A stretch of 64,000 bases of DNA from JAICXG01 sp036494545 (GTDB taxonomy: Bacteria; Verrucomicrobiota; Verrucomicrobiia; Chthoniobacterales; UBA10450): NCBI GenBank assembly GCA_036494545.1, contig DASXOB010000024.1:35996-99995 (forward strand). Direction: 5' to 3'. Numbering within the stretch: the first letter of the stretch is position 1; every line of letters begins with the position of its first letter. The notes below the pieces were generated by a model that saw only the letters and a program-made list of their open reading frames with translations, was not told the origin of the DNA and ran no database searches. Below are positions 55,264 to 62,995 of this stretch, piece after piece. The position numbers were made by a program, and so were the translations under genes.

Positions 55264-55545
55264 TCGCCTAACGAGTTACAACCTGATCCCAGTGGTGATC
55301 TGCGGCCCATGAGTTATTCGGAGCGAACCCCGTCGGAGGCGGGCTTGCACTTCCAAGCTAGTGATCGCTGGCATCCACATATCGAGAGTGGCCAAGCGAC
55401 ATGAGGTTCGCCGCTGTGCCGATAAGAACGTGTCTGGATCGTCAAATGTTTTCGCCCCAAACCGACTGACTTTAGCAAGCGGCTAAGCGCCCTGAGCATT
55501 GAGATGTCGTCATCGAGAAGCCAGATAGAGTTGGAAGCGCTAAAA
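55264..55545 (-). pseudogene. Decayed FixJ/LuxR-type response regulator fragment
   Basis: Upstream part reads SIWLLDDDISMLRALSRLLK SVG, which is a receiver-domain start with its acidic Asp cluster. After a frameshift near 55440 the next frame gives AKTFDDPDTFLSAQRR and LATLDMWMPAITSLEVQARL; the LDxWMP Asp is the phosphorylation site. It then ends without an output domain, at a palindrome with a CCTAACGA octamer. No start codon is in frame. A pseudogene fused end to end with the sulfatase remnant. Confidence 0.65.
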
Positions 55546-56467
55546 AAAGAATGTTTTTCTTTCCGGGCTTGGAATGATGGAACCTTTACACCCCGTCGAC
55601 CTATTGTTTGCTAAGAAACATTTCATAATCAACGTTGTTCTTTCGGAATGCCAACTAGATCCTGGTCTTATCGCCTCACTGCGCCTTTGCATATCGTAGA
55701 GTTGCTAATCAGTGCCAATCGGGTTGCGTGGGATTAGCGTGCTCCGACTTGCCACCGCTTAACATCGGTTCGCATATCCTCATGAAGCCGGCGAAGAGAA
55801 CCGACTTCCCCGGGGTCAACTCTTTCTCTATAGATCAGGTCATGAGTAACCGCCATCTACCTCCAGGATGGCTGGCCTAACCTAGAACGAGGAGAGAAAC
55901 GGGAAAATCGTGGAGTACATCACTAACAAGATCGTCATTTCAAAAGAGGAAATCACGATCGATCTTTGCTATCTCTCTTCGTCTAAAGAATTCACAAAAA
56001 GGGACCTTGGAGCCTAGCCGCTCCACTCCTTTTTTATCATCTGAGGCTAAGGTGCAGCAAAAAAGCACACTCGAAGTGGCGATTCCACGAGGGATGGACC
56101 GGTTCCAATAACTTTTTATCATTCACACCTGTTTTTATCCAAAACGGAAAATTTTAAAGGGGGATTCCGCCATCTCGGGCTCTTTCGCTCACTTCTTTCC
56201 CTCTCTCAATTTCCACCAGGTGTAGGCGCACGACCTAGTTTTTTGAAAAATCGCCAGATTTCCAGACACTCGCAACTAAGGGGACCGGCCTTCTCGTAGG
56301 CGGCCAAGCCCTAGCGCTGCCCGGCTCTGCAAGATGACGGACTCCGGTGGTCGCTAAATGTCTGACTCTGTGCGCAGCGGGAAATCTGAAATATTTTTTG
56401 CAAAGATTTCCGCTTGACACCCTTCGGCGTATTTCAGAAAACCCCGAACAGGCCATTAGGAGATCCC
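55546..56467. other. Region of about 920 bases without an intact gene
   Basis: Short frames on both strands have no recognisable content. The region holds the dispersed GGAGCCTAG element at 56009-56050 and the promoter region of the oxygenase gene, for which only the Shine-Dalgarno sequence at 56458-56463 can be placed. Confidence 0.5.
56009..56050. repeat. Dispersed GGAGCCTAG inverted-repeat element, copy 2
   Basis: Shares GGAGCCTAGCCGCTCCACTC exactly with the copy at 22392 and ends TGAGGCTAA instead of TTGCGGCTAAA. The TAGCC/GGCTA pairing is kept although the bases between differ, so the stem rather than the loop may be what is conserved. Confidence 0.7.
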
Positions 56468-57673
56468 GTGCATCGTCTCTTCAACCTTGGCAAATTCGTT
56501 TGTCGTTCGTGCTCGAACGCGTCCCGGGGTGGTGCCCTGCGCAAATTTGACCGGCAACGCGGTGCCGCCCGTTTGATTGCCGACCGGGTCGAATACCTAA
56601 GTGTCCCCGATTTTCTTACAGCTGATGAGTGCAGCTCGGCGATTGAAATCGCGCGGACGGCGAGTACCGCTGCCGAGGGGGCTAAGAACGGAGCTTTGCA
56701 TGAGCTCGCTGAGGCCCATCATCTTAGGCTGCTGGAACTTGATGCGAAGTTGTGTGACCTCCTAGGGCTGCCCTTGGGAAGCGGCGTACAGTTGCAAACG
56801 TTGTACTCGGAAGCTGCTTTACCGAGGGCAACCTTTGGCGACAGCGTAACAGGACACCGCTGTGCTGTAGCGATCTACTTGAACCGCTTTGACCGTCCAG
56901 GCGAAGTGCGGCTAGGTCGTAGCGGCTGTGTATTACGACTGCGCTCCGGCACGGCACTGATCGCGAAGCGGGAGACTCTATGCTCGTGTGAGTCCCGAGT
57001 GGGGTTAGAGAAACTTCCCACACACCTCGGCTACGACGCCGTCCTCATTAAGTCTTTTGACGAAGGTGTACTTCCCCTGCCTTTGACCGACAAATCTTCG
57101 GCGCTGCCATTGAGCGTGTGCCGTGTGCCGCATGACCTATTTGACGCCTTGCGCACTTTTCACAACAACCACGCCGCGAATGCTGCCGAGGAACATGTCC
57201 CAGGCTATGTTGAATCCAATCAGCCCCTCGCCAGTCAGCTGCTCCAATTACCGGAACACATGCAGCGTGACGTGCACTCGTCCTTGCAACCAATTGTAGA
57301 GCAATGGTCGCGCTGCGCGCTCACACCGACTTTTGTTTACGGTATCCGTCGATACTTACGCGGCACGACTCTAAAGATGCATCGTGATCGAGAAGGCACG
57401 CATGTCTTTGGCGCTTCCCTGAACGTTGCACAAGAGGTCGAGGATCCCTGGCCGCTTTGCATCGAAGACGGCTGCGGGCAGATCCGGGAAATCGTGTTAC
57501 GACCTGGCGAAATGATCCTATTTGAAAGCGAGCGCCTGTTGCATGGACGGCCCGAACCATTGCGAGGTAATTTTTACGCCGGCGTGTTCGCACATTTTCG
57601 TCCGCGCGTTCAGAATCCTTCGATCCCACAAATAACTAGTATTGGAGACCCCTTATGTGCGTCATCACATTAA
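56468..57673 (+). CDS. Double-domain prolyl-4-hydroxylase-like 2OG/Fe(II) oxygenase
   Basis: 401 residues from GTG 56468-56470, which has AGGAGA 4 bases before it; an upstream in-frame start lacks this. Two halves with P4H-type folds. The N-terminal half (EYLSVPDFLTADECSSAIEIA in part, CAVAIYLNRFDRPGEVRLG) lacks an obvious H-x-D and looks degenerate. The C-terminal half has KMHRDREGTHV (His305, Asp307), GEMILFESERLLHGR (His359) and a following Arg, the iron and 2-oxoglutarate ligands. Such enzymes hydroxylate proline in peptides, using oxygen. Overlaps by 19 bases the gene for a Pro/Thr-rich membrane protein, its possible substrate. Confidence 0.8.
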   Translation: MHRLFNLGKFVCRSCSNASRGGALRKFDRQRGAARLIADRVEYLSVPDFLTADECSSAIEIARTASTAAEGAKNGALHELAEAHHLRLLELDAKLCDLLGLPLGSGVQLQTLYSEAALPRATFGDSVTGHRCAVAIYLNRFDRPGEVRLGRSGCVLRLRSGTALIAKRETLCSCESRVGLEKLPTHLGYDAVLIKSFDEGVLPLPLTDKSSALPLSVCRVPHDLFDALRTFHNNHAANAAEEHVPGYVESNQPLASQLLQLPEHMQRDVHSSLQPIVEQWSRCALTPTFVYGIRRYLRGTTLKMHRDREGTHVFGASLNVAQEVEDPWPLCIEDGCGQIREIVLRPGEMILFESERLLHGRPEPLRGNFYAGVFAHFRPRVQNPSIPQITSIGDPLCASSH

Positions 57674-58836
57674 CAGAATTTGGCGGCGTCGATGCGTCGG
57701 GCGGACCGTTTCAGGGCCCCGGGGCCCCGCCCTACATTCGAGTTAGCGGGACAATCACGGGTTGTCCGCCGCTACAGGCCAATACGCCCCCGAGCGTGAC
57801 GATTCAGACGACTTGTAGCGCACCTGTTAGCGGAATCAATGTGAATGCGGCAGGGCATTTCTCCTGGGACCTTCCAAATAGCGAACGCTGCCCTTGCGAC
57901 TCGAAGCGCTCGGTTACCATTACGTGCGACGCGGATACAAGCTGCTCTAAGACCTTTCTGGTGACGATCGCTTGTGGCGCAGTGACGCCGACACCGCCGC
58001 CGACACCCCAATGTCCTGCGGGCTCGCCGCTCGGCCCGAACATCACATTTGCGCAGGATGCTAATTGTGATGCGAATGGCCAGCGTCACGTGACGGCGAC
58101 AGTCACAGTCAACGCAGGCTGGACACTAAGCAAAATCGACTGGTCTTGGGATGGCGGAGCGGCGGTAACTTCAACACCGGCGACCAATCCAAGCAGTCCA
58201 CCCACGCCTTTCAACGGTGGCACTACGCATTCGGTAGTCGCCACTGCGTGGCTGGCCGCACCAAATTCGGACTGTTATTACTCCAGATCATCTTTGCCGG
58301 TCGCGGTTAACCCATGTCCCCCTACTCCACCTACTCCACCTACTCCTACTGCTCCACCTACTCCTACTGCTCCACCTACTCCTACTGCTCCTCCACCTAC
58401 TCCTACTGCTCCACCTACTCCTACTGCTCCACCTACTCCTACTCCTACTCCTACTCCTACATCCTCCTCTCTGGGGTGTTTTTGTGGATTTCTGATTTTT
58501 GCCGCGATGGTTCTGTTGGCTTTCGCCGCGGTGAGCCTGGCGGTCGGCGGTTGTCTCGGACCAGCGGGATTGGGGCTCACCGCGACTGGTGTCGCGCTGA
58601 GCGCCAGCGGACTCCTCCTGCTTGGGATCTGGATTGCATTTTGCCGCGATTGCACACTCATGCGGTTTCTGCAGCGCTTCTTTGGCGCAATGGCTCTACT
58701 TATGGCGGCTTTGGCCGCTGCATTCGCCATCATTGGTATGTTTCCCTGTAGTGCCGGCGCTGCTGCTGTCGCGACTTTGTTCGGACTAATGGTCGCCGAG
58801 CTAAGCATTGGGATCGCTATCCTCGGATGCCCGTGA
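57655..58836 (+). CDS. Cys-rich membrane protein with long Pro/Thr/Ala tract
   Basis: 393 residues; GGAG stands before the ATG, which lies within the oxygenase gene. N-terminal part (about 1-215) is beta-rich with many Cys (CPCDSKRSVTITCDADTSC), without a classical signal peptide. Residues about 220-270 are a tract of PPTPTAPPTPTAP repeats ending PTPTPTPT. Then four hydrophobic helices (FLIFAAMVLLAFAAVSLAVG, ALSASGLLLLGIWIAF, GAMALLMAALAAAFAIIG, GLMVAELSIGIAIL). Pro in such tracts is the typical target of prolyl hydroxylases. Unknown family. Tract resembles hydroxyproline-rich cell-wall proteins in composition only. Confidence 0.75.
   Translation: MCVITLTEFGGVDASGGPFQGPGAPPYIRVSGTITGCPPLQANTPPSVTIQTTCSAPVSGINVNAAGHFSWDLPNSERCPCDSKRSVTITCDADTSCSKTFLVTIACGAVTPTPPPTPQCPAGSPLGPNITFAQDANCDANGQRHVTATVTVNAGWTLSKIDWSWDGGAAVTSTPATNPSSPPTPFNGGTTHSVVATAWLAAPNSDCYYSRSSLPVAVNPCPPTPPTPPTPTAPPTPTAPPTPTAPPPTPTAPPTPTAPPTPTPTPTPTSSSLGCFCGFLIFAAMVLLAFAAVSLAVGGCLGPAGLGLTATGVALSASGLLLLGIWIAFCRDCTLMRFLQRFFGAMALLMAALAAAFAIIGMFPCSAGAAAVATLFGLMVAELSIGIAILGCP
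58315..58461 (+). repeat. Short tandem repeat coding for the Pro/Thr tract
   Basis: CCTACTCCTACTGCTCCA-type units are repeated with small changes over about 145 bases, inside the gene 57655-58836. The repeat is simple-sequence DNA and could vary in copy number in steps of three codons. It is not a CRISPR array: there are no spacers. Confidence 0.85.
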
Positions 58837-58861
58837 ATCAAAAACTAACGAAAGGACTAAT

Positions 58862-59743
58862 ATGCCTACGGTGATACTACTATTCGGCGGATTTCTTGGA
58901 ATATTAATCGGCGCGCTCCTCGCAGGCGGTATGGTGGCTGTTGCCGGACTGCCGGTATACGGCCCTGTGCAAAATGTGCTCGCCGCACTTTTGGCACTGG
59001 GTCCAGGAGCGATTGTGCCCAATGTCGTTAACCCAATCCTGACACTGTTCGCAGCCGGGCTCGGACCACTTGTTGCTACGATTTTCATTTACGCTGCAGC
59101 CGCTATTAGTGTGATTACTGGACTTACACTCGGCGAGTTTTTCTCGCGCGGGATGCTGATCGGGATGTCGGCGGCCGCCAATCTAATGATCCTGTCCGCA
59201 ATCCCTTGGTTGCCGCCCGGATTTGCCATCGCTCTTTTTGTTATTCTGCTGCTTGCTCTTATTCCTCCGGTCGCTGTCAATCGGACTTATGAGCGTATTC
59301 TCGGGGCACTTGGCTGGGTGCTTCCGCTCAACTATCTGATGCTCCCGGTCGGGCTGCTCTTGTTTCTGATTGCGGCGCCTTTCGCCATCGCTGCGCCCGC
59401 GCCCAGCGGCGTGCGATGGGATTGGCTCACTTGGACATTCGAGACCTCTGGCGGGCTCGTGCTAGTGACGTTCGTTCCCGGACCAGCAGGCAAGAAACCA
59501 TCATTCAACATCGGCAATTTCACTTTTCTGCCAGGTGCGCCGTCTGGGTTCACGTCCGGCGTATCCGCTCATGAGACTGGCCACACTCTGAGTGGCAGTG
59601 CCTTTGGTGGCTTTTTTTATTGGATTGGCGCGGTGGACGAAAACGTGCCGCCACTCGCGCGGGGTACTGCGGCGTACAGCGAGATGCTCGCCAATAGCCA
59701 TTTCGGCGGTATTCCCGGCCAGCCGATCATTCCAATGTGGTAA
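58862..59743 (+). CDS. Multi-pass membrane protein with C-terminal HExxH zincin-like motif
   Basis: 293 residues from ATG 58862, with AAAGGAC 6 bases before it and 25 bases after the previous gene. About six to seven hydrophobic segments occupy residues 1-185 (LFGGFLGILIGALLAGGMVA, NLMILSAIPWLPPGFAIALF, LMLPVGLLLFLIAAPFAIAA). The soluble end holds SAHETGHTLSGSAFGGFFYW, with His237, Glu238, His241 as a metallopeptidase-like zinc motif, and a downstream Glu (YSEML) as possible third ligand. No family recognised. Third gene of the oxygenase cassette: it may process or anchor the Pro-rich protein (inference). Confidence 0.7.
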   Translation: MPTVILLFGGFLGILIGALLAGGMVAVAGLPVYGPVQNVLAALLALGPGAIVPNVVNPILTLFAAGLGPLVATIFIYAAAAISVITGLTLGEFFSRGMLIGMSAAANLMILSAIPWLPPGFAIALFVILLLALIPPVAVNRTYERILGALGWVLPLNYLMLPVGLLLFLIAAPFAIAAPAPSGVRWDWLTWTFETSGGLVLVTFVPGPAGKKPSFNIGNFTFLPGAPSGFTSGVSAHETGHTLSGSAFGGFFYWIGAVDENVPPLARGTAAYSEMLANSHFGGIPGQPIIPMW

Positions 59744-60093
59744 GACGATACTGAATCGCTGGTCGAAAGAGATTTGTATCTGAGGGTAAATCCGATAATC
59801 CATCCCGACGGAGACATGGTTCTGCTCGCGAATAGCAAACTCGTATCGATGAATGCTGTCTATTATTCAATGGTCGGGCGGAATTCATATCGTGAACAAT
59901 GGATTCAATGCAATCTGAAGTCTTCATCGCAGAACTTCATTATTGTTTCCTTCGGGCGGATTCCTTCAAATAGCAAAATTCAATCTGAATCAGTATAGGT
60001 TGAACTGCACGGCTATAACTCAAACCCGTTGCATGCGAAATATCGGGCGTAGTGTCAAAACCCAAATTTGCTAGTAACGAGACCTAAGCACGA
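59744..60093. other. 350-base gap without a gene
   Basis: AT-richer than the cassette before it. One 74-codon frame has no ribosome binding site or known domain. No terminator hairpin found. Confidence 0.4.
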
Positions 60094-61095
60094 ATGGGTA
60101 ATTTGAGGTTCGAACTTTATAACCAGGGCAATTGCGGTCTATTCAATATCCTGATGTCGCTTGAATTAGGAGTGGCATTGAGTGTTCTGTCCAGCAGGAC
60201 GCTGCTTGTGCACATGCCGCCATATCCGCTTTTCAACAGCGAAAAGCGGAAGTTCGTCTTTGATCTTTGCGATGTGCGATTTCCACATGAGGTGGACGAT
60301 TTCAAGAATTTGCGAGGAGCGTTGTTACCAGACTTGCATTCAACGAGACTTCAGCCCTTGGATTGGTTGCAGCTTGAGGACGCGGCCACGATTTCCTCGA
60401 GAGGGTATAATACCCTAGGTTATTATAGTTATGTTTTGCCTTATGACGAAAGGGTCGTCCAGTCCTGCAATGGGGCAATTCAACCTAACGACAGATATCA
60501 CAATGAAGCGCTAGCCATAGTGAACGAGCTTTGGAGAAAATATGGCAACAAGTTCGCTTCCGTGCATGTCAGGCGAAAGGATTTCATCTGGAACCACCAC
60601 CGCGCCAGGGTCGTCGAAATGGATGAAATTTTGTACAATATTAGATGTCATGTTCCGCAGGATTATCTATTACTGATCCACTCGGATGAGACAGACGCGC
60701 GCTACTTTCAAGAACTGACTGAGGTGTACCCCAGCCATTGGTTAATAGATAAATGCCTATTCCAGACACATTATCCAAGCACGTTTGATAGTGCCGAAAT
60801 AGGATTTGTTTCGGCGATCGTCGCTTCGTATAGCGAAATTTTCCTAGGCACAATGCTAAGTACATTCACGGGGTACATCCAGAGAAAGCGGATTCTGAAT
60901 GGGAAAAGTCCGGACTTCTTGTATATCTACAACCAACGTCCTGGCGAACTGGAGTTCAGAGATGGCCGGATTGTGGAGAAAAGAAATTATGGACATAGCT
61001 GGGAGAGGTTCGACATGTCTGACCAACTAAGGTCAATTTGTTTTTGGTGGCGAGAATGGCCCGAAGCGGTGTTCAATCTTGGAAACTCTCAATGA
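60094..61095 (+). CDS. O-fucosyltransferase-like glycosyltransferase
   Basis: 333 residues. Opens with LRFELYNQGNCGLFNILMSL, resembling the GxxNxxxSLE nucleotide-sugar start of GDP-fucose protein O-fucosyltransferases; ASVHVRRKDF is the conserved H-V-R-R-x-D-F motif, and FLGTMLSTFTGYIQRKR the C-terminal S-T-F-xx-I-xx-R block. Expected to move fucose or a related sugar from a GDP donor to a protein or glycan. No signal peptide, so cytoplasmic. Codons are more A/T-rich than in the genes to the left. Follows the oxygenase cassette and precedes a dead IS3 element. One octamer (60484-60491). Confidence 0.75.
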   Translation: MGNLRFELYNQGNCGLFNILMSLELGVALSVLSSRTLLVHMPPYPLFNSEKRKFVFDLCDVRFPHEVDDFKNLRGALLPDLHSTRLQPLDWLQLEDAATISSRGYNTLGYYSYVLPYDERVVQSCNGAIQPNDRYHNEALAIVNELWRKYGNKFASVHVRRKDFIWNHHRARVVEMDEILYNIRCHVPQDYLLLIHSDETDARYFQELTEVYPSHWLIDKCLFQTHYPSTFDSAEIGFVSAIVASYSEIFLGTMLSTFTGYIQRKRILNGKSPDFLYIYNQRPGELEFRDGRIVEKRNYGHSWERFDMSDQLRSICFWWREWPEAVFNLGNSQ

Positions 61096-61336
61096 GCACG
61101 AACGCGTTGCGAGACCTCGTAACGTTGCTTCGGAGAATCGCCTCGCAACTTTACCCCGAGTGTCATGGCAACAGCTCTTTTTGTGATCAGCGCCAGTGTT
61201 CCGCCGAGCCGACAACCGAGTGAGTTGGCTGCTTCCGCCGGCGAATGGTCTGGGAGAATTAATTGGGGTCAGATTAGGGTTGCATTGAATTGACGGACAG
61301 TGGGCTAAGGGTGAAAACCCGAGGGGAAGAGCCCAC

Positions 61337-61680
61337 ATGAAAACACAACTACGGAAGCCGGTTCGGCAACGGGCCAGCTATAGCGAACAATACAAACGCG
61401 AAGCCTTACAGCTTTGGCGGGCCAGTGGACGCAGTGCGGCCAAGGTGGTCGAAAAGCTAGGCATTCGGCCCCCGCTGCTCTACCGTTGGGCGCGGCTGGA
61501 GCGTCTGGAGAAGGAAGGATCTAAGGCGCAGGCCACTCGAGCCGCACTCTGGCAGAGTTAGAGGCCGAGAACCGGCGTTTGCGAGCGGAGAACGTTAAGC
61601 TCCTGGAGCAGCGTGAGATCTTGAAAAAGTCTCTCGGTATTCTCTCCGAACTGCCACCGAGCGTTACACCCGGATCCAAA
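61337..61680 (+). pseudogene. IS3 orfA, frameshifted
   Basis: Begins MKTQLRKPVRQRASYSEQYK and has the helix-turn-helix (REALQLWRASGRSAAKVVEK, LGIRPPLLYRWARL). At about 61540 the frame stops, while another frame continues with LAELEAENRRLRAENVKLLE and QREILKKSLGILSE, the normal leucine zipper of orfA. A one-base gain or two-base loss separates the halves. The N-terminal half binds the IS ends in related elements. Confidence 0.8.
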
Positions 61681-61682
61681 CC

Positions 61683-62524
61683 ATGAGTGCTCAACATAAG
61701 GTAGCCTGGTTGTGCGAAGCGCTGCTAGTCTCACGCAGCGGTTACTACGGCTGGATTCACCGACGCGATCATCCCGGTCCACGCCAGCTGAAGACAGGAC
61801 AGCTGCGTCAACGCATTAAAGAGGAGTTTACGCGCAGTCGGCAAACCTATGGAAAGTCCACGACTGGCTCATGCGCTGGGCTGCCCAGGACGACGCAATC
61901 GCATCCGCTCGCATCATGCGCCGGGAACGACTCTTTGCCCGCCAGCGCTCCAAGTATCAGGTGGCGACAACCGACAGCCGCCACGGCGGCCCCATCGCAC
62001 CCAACCGCATTCGCACCCTTTCTATACGCAGAACCGATCAGGCCTGGGTGAGCGATGCGACCGGCATTCTTACTGGGCGAGGCTGGTTATATCTTATCGT
62101 CGTGTTGGATCTCTATAGCCGGCAACTGGTGGGCTGGTCGATGAGTCCGCTCCTCGATGTCGCGCTTGCTCTTACTGCTTTGCGCATGGCTCTCACCCGA
62201 CGGCGTCCCAGGCCGTCGCTCATCGTCCACTCCGATCGCGGTAGTCAGTTCGCCAGTGCCGCTTACCGTCAGTTGCTCGCTCAAAATGCACTTATCCCTT
62301 CTATGAGCCGCACCGGCAACTGCTACGATAATGCCTTCATCGAGTCCTTTTGGAGCAGCCTCAAATACCAGCTGGTCTACCACCGCCGCTTCGCCACCTT
62401 TGCCCAAGCTCGCACGGCCATTTTCGATTATATCGAAACCTTCTACAACCGCACCCGATTGCACTCCAGTCTCACCTACCAATCACCCATTGCCTTTGAA
62501 TCACAATTAACCAAATTATCCTAA
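61683..62524 (+). pseudogene. IS3 orfB transposase (DDE), frameshifted
   Basis: First part, from ATG 61683: MSAQHKVAWLCEALLVSRSG YYGW and KEEFTRSRQTYG, the HTH_21 region of IS3 transposases. Near 61860 the frame shifts to LMRWAAQDDAIASARIMRRE, and the catalytic rve domain follows: VSDATGI (Asp), VHSDRGSQF (Asp), CYDNAFIESFW (Glu), all three DDE residues intact, ending LTYQSPIAFESQL. A small deletion at YG-K/VHDWL explains the break. An inactive copy that could still be a substrate for an intact relative. Confidence 0.85.
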
Positions 62525-62548
62525 CTGACTGTCCGTACTTTTGATGCA

Positions 62549-62982
62549 AGCCCAGATCTAAATATTCGACATTAATAATGCCCTCTTGGTAGAAAGCGCG
62601 GATGGCACGGCCATTTCCGGATCGATGTGGCCAAGCTGGACATACTCATTTACTCGTTAGGCCTGATCGGTAGAAACGAGTAGGCTAAACTGGTAGAAGT
62701 TTTCTTGTCAGTCCTAACTATTGCATAACTGGAAAGGTGGGGAATTGCCTTCTAGTGGACTAACGAGTAAAAGAGGACCAATAAGATGTCGTTACTTCGG
62801 GATAAGAACGCGGCCTAACGAGTTAAGGAACGCAGAATGACGTGCGGCGTTCGTTGTTAAAGACTTTCGTCCAAGTTTTCATGATGGAAGGCTGCGAAGC
62901 AGGACACGCGCTCTTTTTCGAGCCGAAGAGGTATTTTGCAGCCGGCGTAACGTTCAACCTTAATGCTTAACGCGCACAAAAG
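62549..62982. other. 434-base gap with two octamers, no gene
   Basis: Contains TCGTTAGG at 62654-62661 and CCTAACGA at 62814-62821, a hairpin at 62651-62682 and near-copies of the octamer (ACTAACGAGT near 62760). No coding frame is convincing. Confidence 0.5.
62651..62682. repeat. Inverted repeat containing the octamer
   Basis: TACTCGTT (62651-62658) pairs with AACGAGTA (62675-62682) around a 16-base loop; the first arm includes most of a TCGTTAGG octamer. A similar ACTCG..CGAGT arrangement surrounds the octamer at 55267. Confidence 0.7.
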
Positions 62983-62995
62983 TGGAGCCTAGGGG
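62983..62995 (+). repeat. tRNA-end direct repeat, candidate attachment site
   Basis: TGGAGCCTAGGGG, identical and in the same orientation as 45490-45502. Phage and island integrases commonly use such tRNA 3' segments. Confidence 0.5.

Larger units (their letters stand above)
61281..62548 (+). mobile_element. IS3-family insertion sequence, degenerate
   Basis: About 1268 bases between imperfect terminal inverted repeats: left TGCATTGAATTGACGGACAG (61281-61300), right complement TGCATCAAAAGTACGGACAG (62529-62548). 15 of 20 positions match, including the outer TGCAT and inner ACGGACAG. It carries orfA and orfB with frame breaks in both, so it cannot move by itself. I see no clear 3-4 base target duplication. 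It lies between the glycosyltransferase and tRNA-Ala. Confidence 0.85.
465..62821. repeat. Over-represented octamer CCTAACGA / TCGTTAGG, 43 exact copies
   Basis: First bases of the 8-base sites: 465, 2233, 2693, 2987, 5638, 5973, 6352, 7035, 7272, 9048, 9336, 10970, 11741, 11857, 11930, 13164, 13301, 13628, 14789, 15286, 15856, 16532, 16670, 16880, 17164, 17744, 17783, 18430, 18740, 20011, 20226, 20829, 24004, 25683, 27383, 37722, 51693, 51903, 53737, 55267, 60484, 62654, 62814. Both strands and both gene orientations are used; read in genes as Pro-Asn-Asp/Glu, Leu-Thr-x, Phe-Val-Arg or Ser-Leu-Gly. Often flanked by G before and A after. Counted by eye, so a few may be missed. Confidence 0.9.

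Noticed and set aside
55096..55404. 102-codon plus-strand frame in the sulfatase/regulator remnant region
   Set aside because: The minus strand gives clear protein remnants over the same bases; the plus-strand translation matches nothing.
56414..56419. TTGACA as a promoter -35 box for the oxygenase gene
   Set aside because: No acceptable -10 sequence lies 16-18 bases downstream.
58314..58751. Plus-strand frame rich in Ser-Tyr-Cys repeats
   Set aside because: Alternate frame of the same simple-sequence repeat, lying wholly within the Pro/Thr-rich gene.
58278..58841. Long minus-strand frame full of Gly-Val repeats, opposite the Pro/Thr-tract gene
   Set aside because: It is the mirror of the PTPTAP coding repeat; no ribosome binding site, and the plus-strand gene has good start, spacing and operon context.
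61273..62553. Target-site duplication for the IS3 element
   Set aside because: Bases next to the two inverted repeats (GGT and AGC) do not match as a 3- or 4-base duplication.
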